Positions 46,587 through 57,688 of a DNA stretch of 64,000 bases are shown here, piece by piece. This stretch comes from Saccharum officinarum (lineage: Eukaryota > Streptophyta > Magnoliopsida > Poales > Poaceae): the NCBI GenBank assembly GCA_020631735.1, contig CM036159.1:96519701-96583700 (forward strand), read 5' to 3'. The notes beneath the pieces were generated by a model. That model worked only from the letters and a program-made list of their open reading frames with translations, was not told the origin of the DNA and did no database searches. Every line of letters starts with the position of its first letter. Within the stretch, counting starts at the first letter, position 1. Made by a program: the position numbers and the translations under genes.

Positions 46587-48446
46587 TACCTAATAAAGAC
46601 ACAAAAATTCAGCCCATTTTTTATATCCATTTTTTTAGTCTGCCCTTTCTAACTACCTACGAGATGATAGAAATTGAAAACCGCTTCCGAAGCCGTGTAA
46701 AAAATATACATATAAAAAAGTCCTTTGTCACCCTCCCCTCCAACTCTAAATCTACATGGTTATCATCAATGCCGAAATCAAATTCCAATTCCAACTCTAG
46801 GCCTTCCATCCGGAATTATATGATCTACTAGATGGGAAGAAAAAGCTGAACGTGGGAAAAGAAACGGACTCAGGGAAGCCAACTAAAACAGGACTCACCA
46901 AAATTGGACTCAAGAACGGACTCACGAAACACAAAAAAAAAAAATTGAAACAACACGTAGCAAGGAAACAACAAGGAAAGTGCAGCAAAAATATTTCCCG
47001 CACAAATTCGAGACATGCTGACCGTCCATCCAAGCATCATTCACAGGGGTTCAGCTTGGTAGAGAAAAAGAACACGCCAAGTCCTCGCCCCTCGGCCCAA
47101 TAAGTCATTGCGGATGAACCAGCACGTAGCGCTTCCAAATGGCCTCCTTGGTGGCGATGGCCCGCGTAGGCCAGTGAATTGGGGGTTATCCTTGATCCGG
47201 CTAACGACGTCAAACTCGCGTCGAAGCTCGGCCAGTCGCTGCTGTAACTCCTTGAAGGCTTGTTCATTTGATCCGAAACCCATGTCGATCGAATGGTCAG
47301 GCGAACGTTCGTGTGGTGTGTACCCAAAATAATGGACATACCACGTATGATATTTATAAGGCCCTGTTCGTCCGGCTTATAATCCGTACTTTTCAGCTTG
47401 CAACCGGAACAGTGTTTTTCTCTCACAACAAATCAGCCAACAGTATTTTTCAGCCGACTTATCAGCACAACCGAACGAGACCTAAGAGCAGCGAGCATGT
47501 ACAGTGAGACATCACGTGGAGGCAGAGGTGGAGGCTGAGGAAGAGGACAGACCCATGGCGCACACTGTAGCATGCGACGGGTGGCACCCGGCAGGCCGTC
47601 GTCGTCTAGATGTACGTCAGTCGGTGAAGAAGGACCTAGAACCGCTGGAAGCTGCGGCGACGCCATCAACATCCAGCACCACCCGTTAACTCCGTTCGCT
47701 CGTCCAGGTATTGGCTGACAAAGAAGAGCCGTTGGGCGCCAACGGCAATGCCCTCCGTCCAACGCGACCCCTTTCACTCTGTCCGTTCGTCGAGGTATCG
47801 GCCGGCGAAGAAGAGCCGCCGGGTGTCGACGGCGATGCCCTCGACCATCTAGTGCTACCCAATCACTCAGTCCGTTTAAGATTTTTTTCGCTCGGTTTTA
47901 ACGCTCATCTGCCCAGTTTTTTCCATCCGGTTGCCAGGTTTGATTTTTTTTATTTCTTATATGATGAGTACCTCTTTCTTATGTTTTTTTTTCTCATAAA
48001 CATAAAAAAGAATCTTTGAATTATTGATCCTTCCCTAAGAAACAAATATTCCAATCATTAAGTTGTTGATGCAATTATGATTAGAAATAAAGTTTGTTCT
48101 TATTAAAATGTATATCAACTGATGGCCAACTATAATAAACCAATTGGACAGTATGTAAATTAAAATTTTTATATATTCATAATTAAATATTTCTGTATTG
48201 TGTAGCAGAAATAAAATCTATCAAGGTTGTATTTTAATTTGAAACAAACTTATAATAGAACATAGTCATACTGTTGCTAACATTAACTTATAATATGGAT
48301 GCCGTGGTCTTCATAAAATAAATTATAGTTTGAAAAAATTGGAGAAAGAATAAAACATAAATAGATATGCACTGTTTCATCACCATTTTATATGAAAGTT
48401 TGATAACTTTTTTAATCCCGTTGCAACGCACGGGCAAGTTTGCTAG
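46587..48446 (+). mobile_element. Helitron-like unit, ~1,860 bp
   Basis: Begins TACCTAATAAAGACACAAAAATTCAGCCC immediately after the previous CTAG. It ends with the hairpin CCCGTTGCAACGCACGGGC and TTGCTAG (48443-48446). It carries a MITE (47361-47483) and an imperfect ~90-bp duplication around AAGAAGAGCCG (47720 and 47805). Confidence 0.65.
47361..47483. mobile_element. ~120-bp GGCCCTGTTCG MITE
   Basis: GGCCCTGTTCGTCCGGCTTATAATCC and GACTTATCAGCACAACCGAACGAGACC are approximate inverted ends. The core CTCTCACAACAAATCAGCC is shared with 17183-17285 and 50031-50150. Confidence 0.75.
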
Positions 48447-50030
48447 TTACAATAAACAAGTCAATCTATAGTACGTAGATATGAGATTTGTCATGCTTTC
48501 CAAAGATATACTCCCTCCAAAAAAAACACAATCATAGCTTTGAACTTGGATAAGGCGCTATTCCACGCGGTGTGGACCCCGCTCCACACGTACACGATGC
48601 GGAGGATGGACTCGATGTTGAAGCTCGCAGGGCCAGTTGCGTGGGACTACTCTTCGTGGTGTTCGCCATGCTCGCTGTGGATGCACCGCGGCCACCTCAC
48701 ATGTATCGTCTTCCTCCACTTGGAGAAACTGATTGGGTGTTGATTGTTGTGGTTGTCGAACACAGCCTCCATCAGCTCATGGCGACGGACCTTGACTCGA
48801 TGAGAGGGGAGAAGAACGGCTATCGCCTCAGCAAAAGAGAGGCGGAGCCGCTAGCGTCAATGCAATTGAAAAGGGCAGGATTGGGTGGTCGGCGTGGGGA
48901 TGGAGGAGTGTTGCGCATAGCTGCGCTGAGGGGGAGGGGCGTGAGGCCTCTCGACCACTAGCGTGGGGGAGAGAGGGCCATCGTTAGCACGGAGCAGAAA
49001 AAGGGCACAACCTGATTGCTGATGCGGACACCAGCTCCGTGGAGAAGGGGTCGCGGCCACCGGCGTGCGGTACAGCCCTGACGGTGAGATTGCTCAACTT
49101 ATATAGGTGGCTATTGCGTGTACATGTTGAGTATAAAAAAGATGGTGGGCGAGACACACGTATGCAAGCACACCACAACGTGAACACACTCGAGTGGACA
49201 AACCATGACATGAGAATTGCAACGCCAACAAATATTTTATAACTCCAAACACAAAACGAGAAAGGTTAGAGTAAAGGATGAGACAACGGAGGAACGTTTG
49301 GAATAGAGAGACTAATGGATGACAAATGTACAACGCGCGAGAGAGTGAGAGGCAGAAGAAAGATTATTTTCGCTCTCTAATGTTAGGTACATATATAAAT
49401 ATACGGGGTCGTTTAACCGCGTTTATTGAAGTAGTTTTTGTGTGAGAATCCTTCCTCCTCTACCAAACAACAAAAATCCACACAAGTACCCGCACTCATT
49501 GGAGCAGTTTCTCCATGAGAATCACTCCTCGTCTGCGAAACAACAAACATCCGCATATATTTTAGCGGGGCGAAAACAAAATCCAATTGTCCATTCACAC
49601 TTTGAGGTGAAAAAAAAACTCCGCTTCTCATTGCTCTATATTCAATCCACACCAGAATTACTATATAATGATTTCTTACCTATTTTTATTCTGTTGTCCC
49701 ACCATAATCCGTTAGAATTAAAGATGTGTTCTATCAAAGAGGCCCTACAGTACAATCTGTGCACCTTTGGGATGCATTTTAAATAAATTGTAGAAAAAAC
49801 AACACAAAACAGGCCCACAAAAACCTTTGTGTTCCTTTGGGATGCATGAATGAACTGTTGAAAATTAAGACAAAAAAATCGGAGCTTAAAAAAACTTTCC
49901 TCTGTCCTTGTATCTCTTTGAATTTCTTTGTATTTTGTTGCGTTGCATCCGAAGAGGATATAAACTATGAAGTTTTCCCTTTCGTTTTTTTATATAAGCG
50001 AGGACCCCAATGTTCTTTTGTGCGACTCTT
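48447..50030. other. no recognised gene
   Basis: A GC-richer part (48540-49090) reads on the minus strand as FNIESILRIVYVWSGVHTAW. It looks protein-like but I cannot assign it, and stops follow. Possibly a captured exon fragment. The rest is AT-rich. Confidence 0.35.
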
Positions 50031-50150
50031 GCAGCCTGTTCGTTTCGCTGGTTTATTGTGCTGAAAGCACTGTTCGCTGGTTTGTTGTGAGAGAAAAATA
50101 CTGCTGGATGGTTGCTGATTCTGCTGATAATCCAAACGAACAGGGCGTTG
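50031..50150. mobile_element. ~120-bp GCCTGTTCG MITE
   Basis: GCAGCCTGTTCGTTTCGCTGG and CCAAACGAACAGGGCG are inverted ends. Core AATACTGCTGGATGG. From 50151 to 50661 no gene is seen. Confidence 0.75.
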
Positions 50151-50661
50151 GAACCGAATGCTATTGTCAACTTGCCTTCGTCGTCGACTGCCAATCGAAT
50201 GTTCCTGGCATTGAGATTTGGGGCCTCTTTCATCGATGATGCTTTTGCAAGTAGCTATTATTTGCTATTTTGCTTGAGATAAAAATCACTTGCTCCGCCT
50301 TGTAGAAAACGTATAGTACCAAGTTAAACCATAAGTTTGATTAACTTTATTACATTATATAATAAAACATCTACATTTATGATTATAATAGCGAACTGAG
50401 CGTGTCTTACGTGAATACGGAGTATAGGTTAATATAGTTACTACGATAGCGAATAAAAGTTCAGTTCCTTGATTTGATGTATAGGTGTTTTATATATGTC
50501 TTTTAAAATTTTTCAGGATTTAATGATGTTATTATAGGAGTATAATATGGTGATTTCGTTAATTTTAAGATATCTCGGATCAACTTTTCAGAGATTTATA
50601 TGGATAGGAAGCGTGTGCGTGTATTTGTTTAGGGTGAGTGTGCGCGTTCAGTGGTGACTTC

Positions 50662-50899
50662 GGCTGTGTTTAGTTGTTGTTGTAAAATTTTTGGAAGCAC
50701 AATAACTCTTTCGTTTGTATTTGACGATTAGTGTCCAATCATAGGTTAATTAGGTTCGAAAGATTCGTCTCGTGATTTACAACCAAACTGTGTAATTAGT
50801 TTTTTTTTCTATATTTAATGTTCTATACATACGTCCAAAGATTCGATGTGACGAGAAATCTTGTAAAATTTTTGGAAGTTTGAAGGATTTAAACACACC
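50662..50899. mobile_element. Tourist-like MITE
   Basis: GGCTGTGTTTAGTTGTTG at the left and GGATTTAAACACACC at the right. Interior GAAAGATTCGTCTCG. Confidence 0.7.
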
Positions 50900-51133
50900 C
50901 TTCATCTGTTTCTTTCTATGGTAGAGGCGATATGCGTTCTTTGATGCGGCCATCTCGGGACATTATTTGTGTGGCGTTCTTTGATGTCGAGGCATGGAGT
51001 CGATCTGAGGCTATAGGACCGATGGTCGTTGGTGTTGGGCGCGAGACACGTGATCGATCCCTGACCCGAGCTGGCGGGCAGGATTCCCGGACAGAGGATC
51101 CCATGTCGGGGTGCCCATAAATATCTCCTCCTA

Positions 51134-51376
51134 GGCCTCGCTTAGATGGCAAAAAAAAATCTGCTTGAAAATTGTCGTAACATTTTTTTTTTTTATTTGA
51201 TAATTATTGTTTTATCATAGTCTAAGTAGACTTAAAAGATTCGTCTCCCAAATTATAGATAAACTATATAATTAATTAATTTTTTACCTATATTTAATGC
51301 TCTATACATACAAAAATTTAATATGATGATAAATCTTACAAAGTTTTCAACTTCTCATGCCATCTAAACCAGGGCC
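51134..51376. mobile_element. Tourist-like MITE
   Basis: GGCCTCGCTTAGATGGC and GCCATCTAAACCAGGGCC form long inverted ends. The next MITE abuts it at about 51373. Confidence 0.7.
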
Positions 51377-51610
51377 TAGTTTAGTTCCAAATTTTTTGGC
51401 AAAATGGGCACTGTAGCATTTTGTTGTTATTTGGCAAATAGTGTCAAATCATAGTCTAATTAGGCTTAAAAGATTCGTCTCGTGGATTTCGTCTAAACTG
51501 TGTAATTAGTTTTATTTTTTATTTATATTTAATACTTCATGCATGCGTCTAAAGATTCGATGTGACGGGAAACGTGAAAAATTTTGCAAAATTCTTGGGG
51601 AACTGGGCCC
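51373..51610. mobile_element. Tourist-like MITE
   Basis: GGCCTAGTTTAGTTCCAAATT at the left and GGGGAACTGGGCC at the right. Interior CTAATTAGGCTTAAAAGATT. Confidence 0.65.
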
Positions 51611-51811
51611 AGGCCTACTCCGACTCCACACGCTTGACTGCTTGTCAGAGACGAAGAAAAGGAAAGGGCAGGCAGCCACTCCACTCTCCTGCAGAGCTGA
51701 GCTGAGGAACTCCGTACTGAGTACTCGTAAATTCGGGGAGCTGAGGAACTCCGTACTGTCAAGTGTCAATGCACTCAGCTACTCACTGCCATCCTCATGT
51801 GCTCCGGCTAG

Positions 51812-52074
51812 AACTGTGTTTAGTTCCTACTAACCTGCTGAACTTGGCACTATACAGAAAAAAAAATTTCTCGTCATATCAAGCTTGCGGTATATGCATG
51901 AAGTACTAAATATAAATGAAATCAAAAATTAATTGTACAGTTTGGTTGTACTTTGCGAGACGAACGTTTTGAGCCTAATTAGTCAACGATTGGACAATTA
52001 TTACCAAATACAAACGAAATGCTACAATAACACTACAGTAATTTTGACACTCCCGACTTTGGGAACTAAACACA
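51812..52074. mobile_element. Tourist-like MITE with perfect ends
   Basis: ACTGTGTTTAGTTCC and GGAACTAAACACAGT are exact reverse complements. Confidence 0.8.
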
Positions 52075-52242
52075 GTCAATATTTTGTTCGATTTTGAAAC
52101 GAGCATTTGCTCACTTTATTTTTCCGCCAAAATGCAGGTGCTGTATGAAGCGGCTAGGCTCAAGTCCAAGAGCCTGCAAAATCGAAAACTTTGTTGTACT
52201 AAACGTGTATTTGGATGTGATTTCCAAAGGTTATATAAGTTA

Positions 52243-52484
52243 GGCCTTGTTTAGTTGCCAAATTTTTTGGCAAAATGCAACTGTAGCATTTTCGTTGTTA
52301 TTTGGCAATTAGTGTCAAATCATGGTATAATTAGGCTTAAAAGATTCGTCTCGTCCATTTCGTCTAAACTGTGTAATTAGTTTTATTTTTTATCTATATT
52401 TAATGCTTCATGCATACGTCTAAAGATTCGATGTGACGGGAATCTACTGTTCTTTTACAAAATTTTCTGGATCTAAACTGGGCC
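52243..52484. mobile_element. Tourist-like MITE
   Basis: GGCCTTGTTTAGTTGCC to GATCTAAACTGGGCC. Nearly identical to 5303-5545. TTA precedes the left end. Confidence 0.8.
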
Positions 52485-53370
52485 GTAGTACATGTTGCCA
52501 AAAGTCGTATAAGGTAGTACATAGTATCTCTTAAAACTCACCCCTTTTTTTATCCATTCTTACGTGTCGTGCCCACATGTCCTGTGAAATCCATCTCTCT
52601 TCTTCCTTCCTACACCAATCGGATGGTTGCGAGTGATCGCAGGCACGTGGTGGCTAGTAGCGCAAGATGGCCGCACCGACGAGCAGGGACACGAGCCACG
52701 GCCGTGAGGTGGCCACACCGGCGACGAGGCGCGAAGGAGTAGCGACAGTCGAGCGGCGGAGTGAGGTGCAGGGTGGGGTGCGAGTCGCGGGCGTCCGTCA
52801 GGCAATGGCATGAGTGCGACCGACCACGACAGTTCTACCGTGGGACTCACGAATAGGAGATGCACTGACGTCTCCTTTCTTTACGGGAGAGGAGAGTAGA
52901 CTTTAAGATATCTCTCAATGTTTTTAAGGAAAGGAAATCGTATAGGATATGTGCCGAAGCAATCAAATCTCCGGTTAAGATTTTATTTAAGGATAGGAGA
53001 GGAGATGAGATATTTGATGATGTTGCTCTAAGACTCTAGATTTCAATAAAAATTTCTATATAACTTTTTTTTATAAAATTCTTACCGTTCCGGTCCAAAA
53101 TGCATATGGCTGCTAATGCTACCATTAAGATGTCTGGAATGCCGAACGTCTCGCTCCACTCATTGCCGCATGCACCGCTCGCCTAAAAAACAAAATCAAA
53201 TCTTGCACGCCTCGCTCCGCTTCGCTTCACTCTCACATGCGGCGCTCGACTTTCAGGCCTATAGCGTGCGACTGTCCTCTCTTGGTTTCGGCGTGCAGCT
53301 GCCTGCGAGTCACGACGGCGCGGTTGCCGGGCCTGCTAGGCGCGTAGCCGCCTGCGAGACATGTCGCTCG
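52485..53370. other. no recognised gene
   Basis: Mixed sequence with short frames only. 53140-53360 is GC-rich but carries no family signature. Confidence 0.5.
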
Positions 53371-54530
53371 CACTACTACACAAACGATTTTGCAAGACGG
53401 TGCCATTTTATTGACCAAGGCGGTTAAAAAATCCAACCGCCTCGAGAAAAGCTAGGCAATTAATGGAGGCGAACATTTTTATTTAGGGAGGCGGTCAAGA
53501 AATGCCCGCCTCCAAAATTGGATTTATCGAGACGGGCACGTTGAGACAACCGCCTCCAAAAATGGCCTATTTCTGGAGGCGATCGTCTTAAGGTGCCCGC
53601 CTCCATAAATCCAATTTTGGAGGCAGACACACTAAAGGCCCGCCTTAAAAAATGCTGGCCCAGCTCGGAGCCCAGGCAAAAGTCCATATATGTTCTCCTA
53701 TCGGGCTTGTATATAAACCAGACTTAGGGTTTCTCTTTTCTGGTCACTTCAATTTCCCCCCACGCACAGCCGCCGCCCTCTTCCTCCTGAGTCCCTAGCT
53801 CGACGACGCCCTCTCCTCCCGAGCTCTCTCCCCCACGGCCGGGAGGCCCTCTCCCTCTCTCCCGAGCCCATCGACACCCGTGCAGGGCCCTCTCCCTCCT
53901 GGATCCGGCGATGCAGCTCCCTCCCTCCTAGATCCGGCGGGTGGCGGCCTCTCCCTCCCTCCCAAGGCCGCCCCTCTTCCTCCTGCGGGCGGTGTGACTC
54001 CCTTCCTCCCGGACCCGGCGGCGCAGCTCCCTCCCTCCTAGATTCGGCGGGTGCTGGCCTCCCCCTCCCTCCCAAGGCCACCCTCTTCCTCCTGCGGGCG
54101 GCGCAGCTCCTTCACAGGCCCTCGACGGCGCGACAGAGGCCCCTGGAGGGGGAGGCCTTAGTGTGGAGGGAGCGCCGGCAACGGAGGCAGTGGATGTGTG
54201 GCGAGGAGGCAGATCCAGCGGGGGTCGCACTAGATCCTCCACCGCCTCCACCAGATCCGACTGCAGGGGCTCCATCGACTGCACGTCCAGGTGCGGATCT
54301 GGCGACGACGGCGCGTCCCGACACGGTAGTGGTGGCGGATCCAGGACGGCGGCGGCGTGGTTGGGCTCGACGTCAGGCCATATGGGCTAGGGCTCACCTT
54401 CTTTTTTTATTATTTTAATTCAATTTACGGAGGCGGGCAAAGCAACCACCTTCGTAAGTCACAGATTAACCGTGACATTTGATTGGAGGCGGTTGCAATG
54501 CCCGCCTCCATTAAGATTTCTGTAGTAGTG
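53371..54530. mobile_element. non-autonomous CACTA (En/Spm) element, 1,160 bp
   Basis: CACTACTACACAAACG at the left and TTTCTGTAGTAGTG at the right are inverted termini with a perfect 3-bp duplication TCG (53368-53370 and 54531-54533). Both subterminal zones repeat GGAGGCGG or CCCGCCTCC many times, as expected of transposase-binding motifs. The central 600 bp is GC-rich and includes a ~110-bp tandem duplication (CTCCTAGATYCGGCGGGTG near 53925 and 54035). No transposase is encoded. Confidence 0.9.
53710..53717 (+). promoter_or_regulatory. TATA box inside the CACTA element
   Basis: TATATAAA within GCTTGTATATAAACCAGACTTAGGG is followed by a pyrimidine-rich leader-like stretch. It could drive a transcript of the GC-rich cargo. 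Confidence 0.4.
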
Positions 54531-54684
54531 TCGGCTAACGGCCCTACCAGGCGCGGCGCGAGGCTGCTACCTCCTTGCCTTGTTGCGTAGCCACCAACGA
54601 GCTGCTGCCTACAAGCACCACTAGGCTGCTGTCTCCGGCGAACTCCACATGCCGATGAGCCTCCACTCTCCCCAACAGCAAGGA

Positions 54685-55080
54685 GATGTTTGTGGTGAAA
54701 CTGCATGTTGCAAGCGTCTGTTTCAAGTGTTTTAGAGGTACGTTGCAAGTGTTTCATACGGATGTTGCAAAAGTGGATCGGGATGTTGCATATGTTGCAA
54801 TGGTTATACACGTATGTTGCAAGCTCCTGTTTCTCACTGTTTCATCTGTTTTTTTTCCGACGTATGTTATTTTTTGGAGGGCTCAGTGGGGGAAAACCCC
54901 CACCTATTTTTTTATTAAAAGGATGAAATGCATGCGTTTTATTAGGATGTTGCGTATGTTTACAATGGTGTCAAGTATTTTTCAGGTGTTTTTACAAGTG
55001 TTTTAGATGCATGTTTCAAAGGTTTCATTTGTTTTCAGACGTATGTTGCAATTGCTGCTTCTGGATGTTTCAAAACTAGA
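54685..55080. repeat. degenerate ATGTTGCAA/GTTTCA repeat cluster
   Basis: Motifs such as ATGTTGCAAGYGTTT and GTATGTTGCA recur at least ten times over 400 bp. Such clusters are typical of subterminal regions of large grass DNA transposons. No matching ends were found. Confidence 0.55.
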
Positions 55081-56160
55081 TCAAGTCTTGCACATCCCTC
55101 CTCGCCTTTTCTGCTGTCTCGCCTCGGTGTCAAGCACAGGAAGGCGGCGACGGTCCCCACTGGCACGGGCAGGCTTCATATGCTTACGGGTGGGCGCAGC
55201 AGGTGAGAAGTGGGCGGGCAGGGACAGACGTCTGGGCGCTAGCCCGATCGGCAAAATAACCAATCGCTTGCAAAATACTTTCTTCCTTTGTCAAATATTC
55301 TCCAGTCCGATTCAACTTCAACCTTTTTCGGTTTCTCTTTGCTTTCTTCCATATAGCTGAGCCAATGTAACATGTATGCAATTTGTCTTCCATCATATGA
55401 CCCACAAGCTCATGCCTGAGATCCCAACAACTCTGTCATGTCCCATGCCTTTTGCGCACCAATGCAACGCCAACACCAGCTAATCCTGAAGATCAATGTT
55501 GTTCTTTCCTGTTTGTCTCCTCCTGTGCCGCTTCCATTAATTAGCTAATGGATCAATACAAAATATTTATTAGCAGCCGAATTAGCTCGTTGAAAAATTA
55601 AACCGGGTAATGGAAATATTTCTCAGCTAACAAATAAACAAGCTATTGCCGAAGCCAAATTTATGCTATCAACAGGTTGGCTGTGCGCACTGCGCAAGGG
55701 CAGGGTGGCCTGGTCCCGAGACGCTCTGACACGCCCGCACAGGGAGGAGTCATTCCACACGGTCCCCGCCTCGGCGCTCGCACGGAACCGCGCCGCTGCG
55801 ACTGGGCCGGCAGGTCATTCCCGCACGACAGGTAACAAATGCCCCGTGCTGCCTGCCTCTGCTTGCGCAGGGCGTCCTTCCTAGGCCGCAGCAGAGGCCC
55901 GCGCCCATGCGCCCTCCTGCTATGCCCGATCCCGACCCGCCCTAGGCGGTCCACCGCACCACACCCTGCCCCCCTGCATCCATGCCCCGCACGTCAGTGG
56001 GAGACCGACCGCTCCCGTGCGCCGGGCGCAGCGTGGTTCCCGTCTCCGCCCTCTTCCTCGCCTCGAAGCCCCTCTCCTCTCCCCCAGACCGCCTTTTTGT
56101 TTTTTGGCCCTTTTTTTGAAAGATTCTCTCAAATAGGCCCCTGACGGAAAGATTTCAAAA
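55081..56160. other. no recognised gene; GC-rich right half
   Basis: 55660-56100 is GC-rich and open in several frames without recognisable protein features. Confidence 0.45.
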
Positions 56161-56176
56161 AATGGACCCTCATCTT

Positions 56177-56355
56177 GGCGCCATGGACCATGGCGCCAAG
56201 CTACAACGTCATGGCGCCATGTATCCTGGCGCCAAGAGGCATCCGACGTGGCTCCACGGAATCTACGTGGCGTAGCTTGGCGCCATGGAGCATGGCGCCA
56301 AGCCTTGGCGCCAAGATCCATGGCGCCAAGCTTTGGAGCCATGCTGCATGGCGCC
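56177..56355. repeat. cluster of nine GGCGCC palindromes
   Basis: GGCGCC occurs nine times in 179 bp, mostly as CATGGCGCCAAG or CTTGGCGCCATGG. The motif reads the same in both orientations, so the region can fold into many alternative hairpins. It lies just beyond the tetraspanin 3' end, next to a gap. Confidence 0.9.
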
Positions 56356-56400
56356 AAGCACCCATAATATAGCCTACCCCCTTCCTATCCCCAGTCATTC

Positions 56401-56500
56401 NNNNNNNNNNNNNNNNNNNNNNNNNNNNNNNNNNNNNNNNNNNNNNNNNNNNNNNNNNNNNNNNNNNNNNNNNNNNNNNNNNNNNNNNNNNNNNNNNNNN
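56401..56500. other. assembly gap (100 N)
   Basis: Removes the C-terminal end of the tetraspanin gene. Confidence 0.95.
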
Positions 56501-57236
56501 GCGAGGAGGAGGACAGCGGCGACGGCGAGGATGAGGTCGGCGCGGCGCCACTCCCTGCGGAGGTTCTGCAGCAGGCCGGCCTTGCAGGAGGCGCACGAGT
56601 AGCAGAACTTGGCCTCCTCGTTGCTCCAGGCGCCGCAGTCGGGATCGGCGGTGGCGCTGATGGGGCTGATCCAGTACGTCGGGGTCACGAAGGTGTAGCC
56701 GCAGCTCGTCGGAGGCTTGCAGCAACCCGACTGCAGAGGGCTCATCCTGTTCGGGCCGCCGTGAACAGGTCCTGCGCCGTGGCGTACGTCCCGTTGAAGT
56801 CGGAGCAGGTGGGCGTGGCGGCCAGGCAGGCCTTGATCCGGTCCCAGCGTCCCGGCGCGTCCAGGCGGGCGCGCAGCCAGCCGGAGTAGTCGTCCAGGTC
56901 GTACTCGAGGAACTCCCGGCTGGGCACCCGGTGGCCCGACGACCCCGTGGTCACCGCGAAGACGAAGACGGCGAGGCAGGCCAGCGCCACGACGACGACA
57001 AACATGGCCACGAGGTAGGCGAGGAGGAGCCACGGCAGGCGCCAGAAGGCGGCCACGAAGCCCGCGAGCCCGACCGCGAGGACAGCCACGCCCAGGGCAA
57101 TCACTGGCCACTGGAGGATCTGGACGCAGGCGTTGTCGGCCTGCGTCGACAGCCAGATGCCGGCGGCGATCACGGGGATGGACAGCAGCGCGGCCACGAA
57201 GTTGATGGCGGCGACGCCCATGTAGTTGAGCGCCAT
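56501..57236 (-). CDS. tetraspanin family protein (partial, one frameshift)
   Basis: The start MALNYMGVAAINFVAALLSI opens membrane segment 1. Segment 2 (VIALGVAVLAVGLAGFVAAF) and segment 3 (LLAYLVAMFVVVVALACLAV) follow. The large extracellular loop carries the GCCKPPTSCGY motif, DPDCGAW, and CYSCASCKAGLLQNL before segment 4. This is the plant TETRASPANIN (TET) layout, whose members organise membrane microdomains at the plasma membrane. The frame changes near 56748-56757 (after AQDLFTAA, before RMSPLQSG), equal to a one-base loss. The downstream half is otherwise well conserved, so a sequencing error is as likely as a true mutation. Segment 4 enters the gap, so the C-terminus and stop are missing. 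No intron is seen in the visible part. A TATA-like CATAAATAAA lies about 105 bp upstream. Confidence 0.88.
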
Positions 57237-57340
57237 GGCATACGTGATGTTGGCAAGGCTACGAATGGAATACGACGATGAATGAATTACTCACTTCGCA
57301 ACAGCACATATGCTCGCTCTGCATTCCCTCCCTTTACACC

Positions 57341-57350
57341 TTTATTTATG
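57341..57350 (-). promoter_or_regulatory. TATA-like box of the tetraspanin gene
   Basis: CATAAATAAA on the minus strand, about 105 bp before the start codon, in a pyrimidine-rich setting. Confidence 0.4.
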
Positions 57351-57688
57351 CCTTGCTTCCTCTGCAATTCATTCCCTCCCCAACCGACTACACAAAGCCA
57401 GCAGCATTGCCAGATATTGTACATAGATAAATTCTCACTCACGATGTACAAAGTGTGGCCGGCCGGCCAACACATACATCAATCACCCTGTACTGTACAT
57501 ACAGGACTTATACATGCCGTTGCCGTGTGGTAACACTTGTTCACCACGCCATAAATCGACCAAATAGAGCGTAACAATCAAGCTTCACAGCAACCCACTG
57601 TTGGAAACCACAACGCTCACCCCAAGTCCATCAAATCAGAACACACACACACCCCTACAGAAAGGACCCTTATGCATCATACGATTAA

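Noticed and set aside
56201..56725. 174-codon frame running through the 56401-56500 gap
   Set aside because: The N run is not sequence. The part to the left is the GGCGCC repeat, not tetraspanin.
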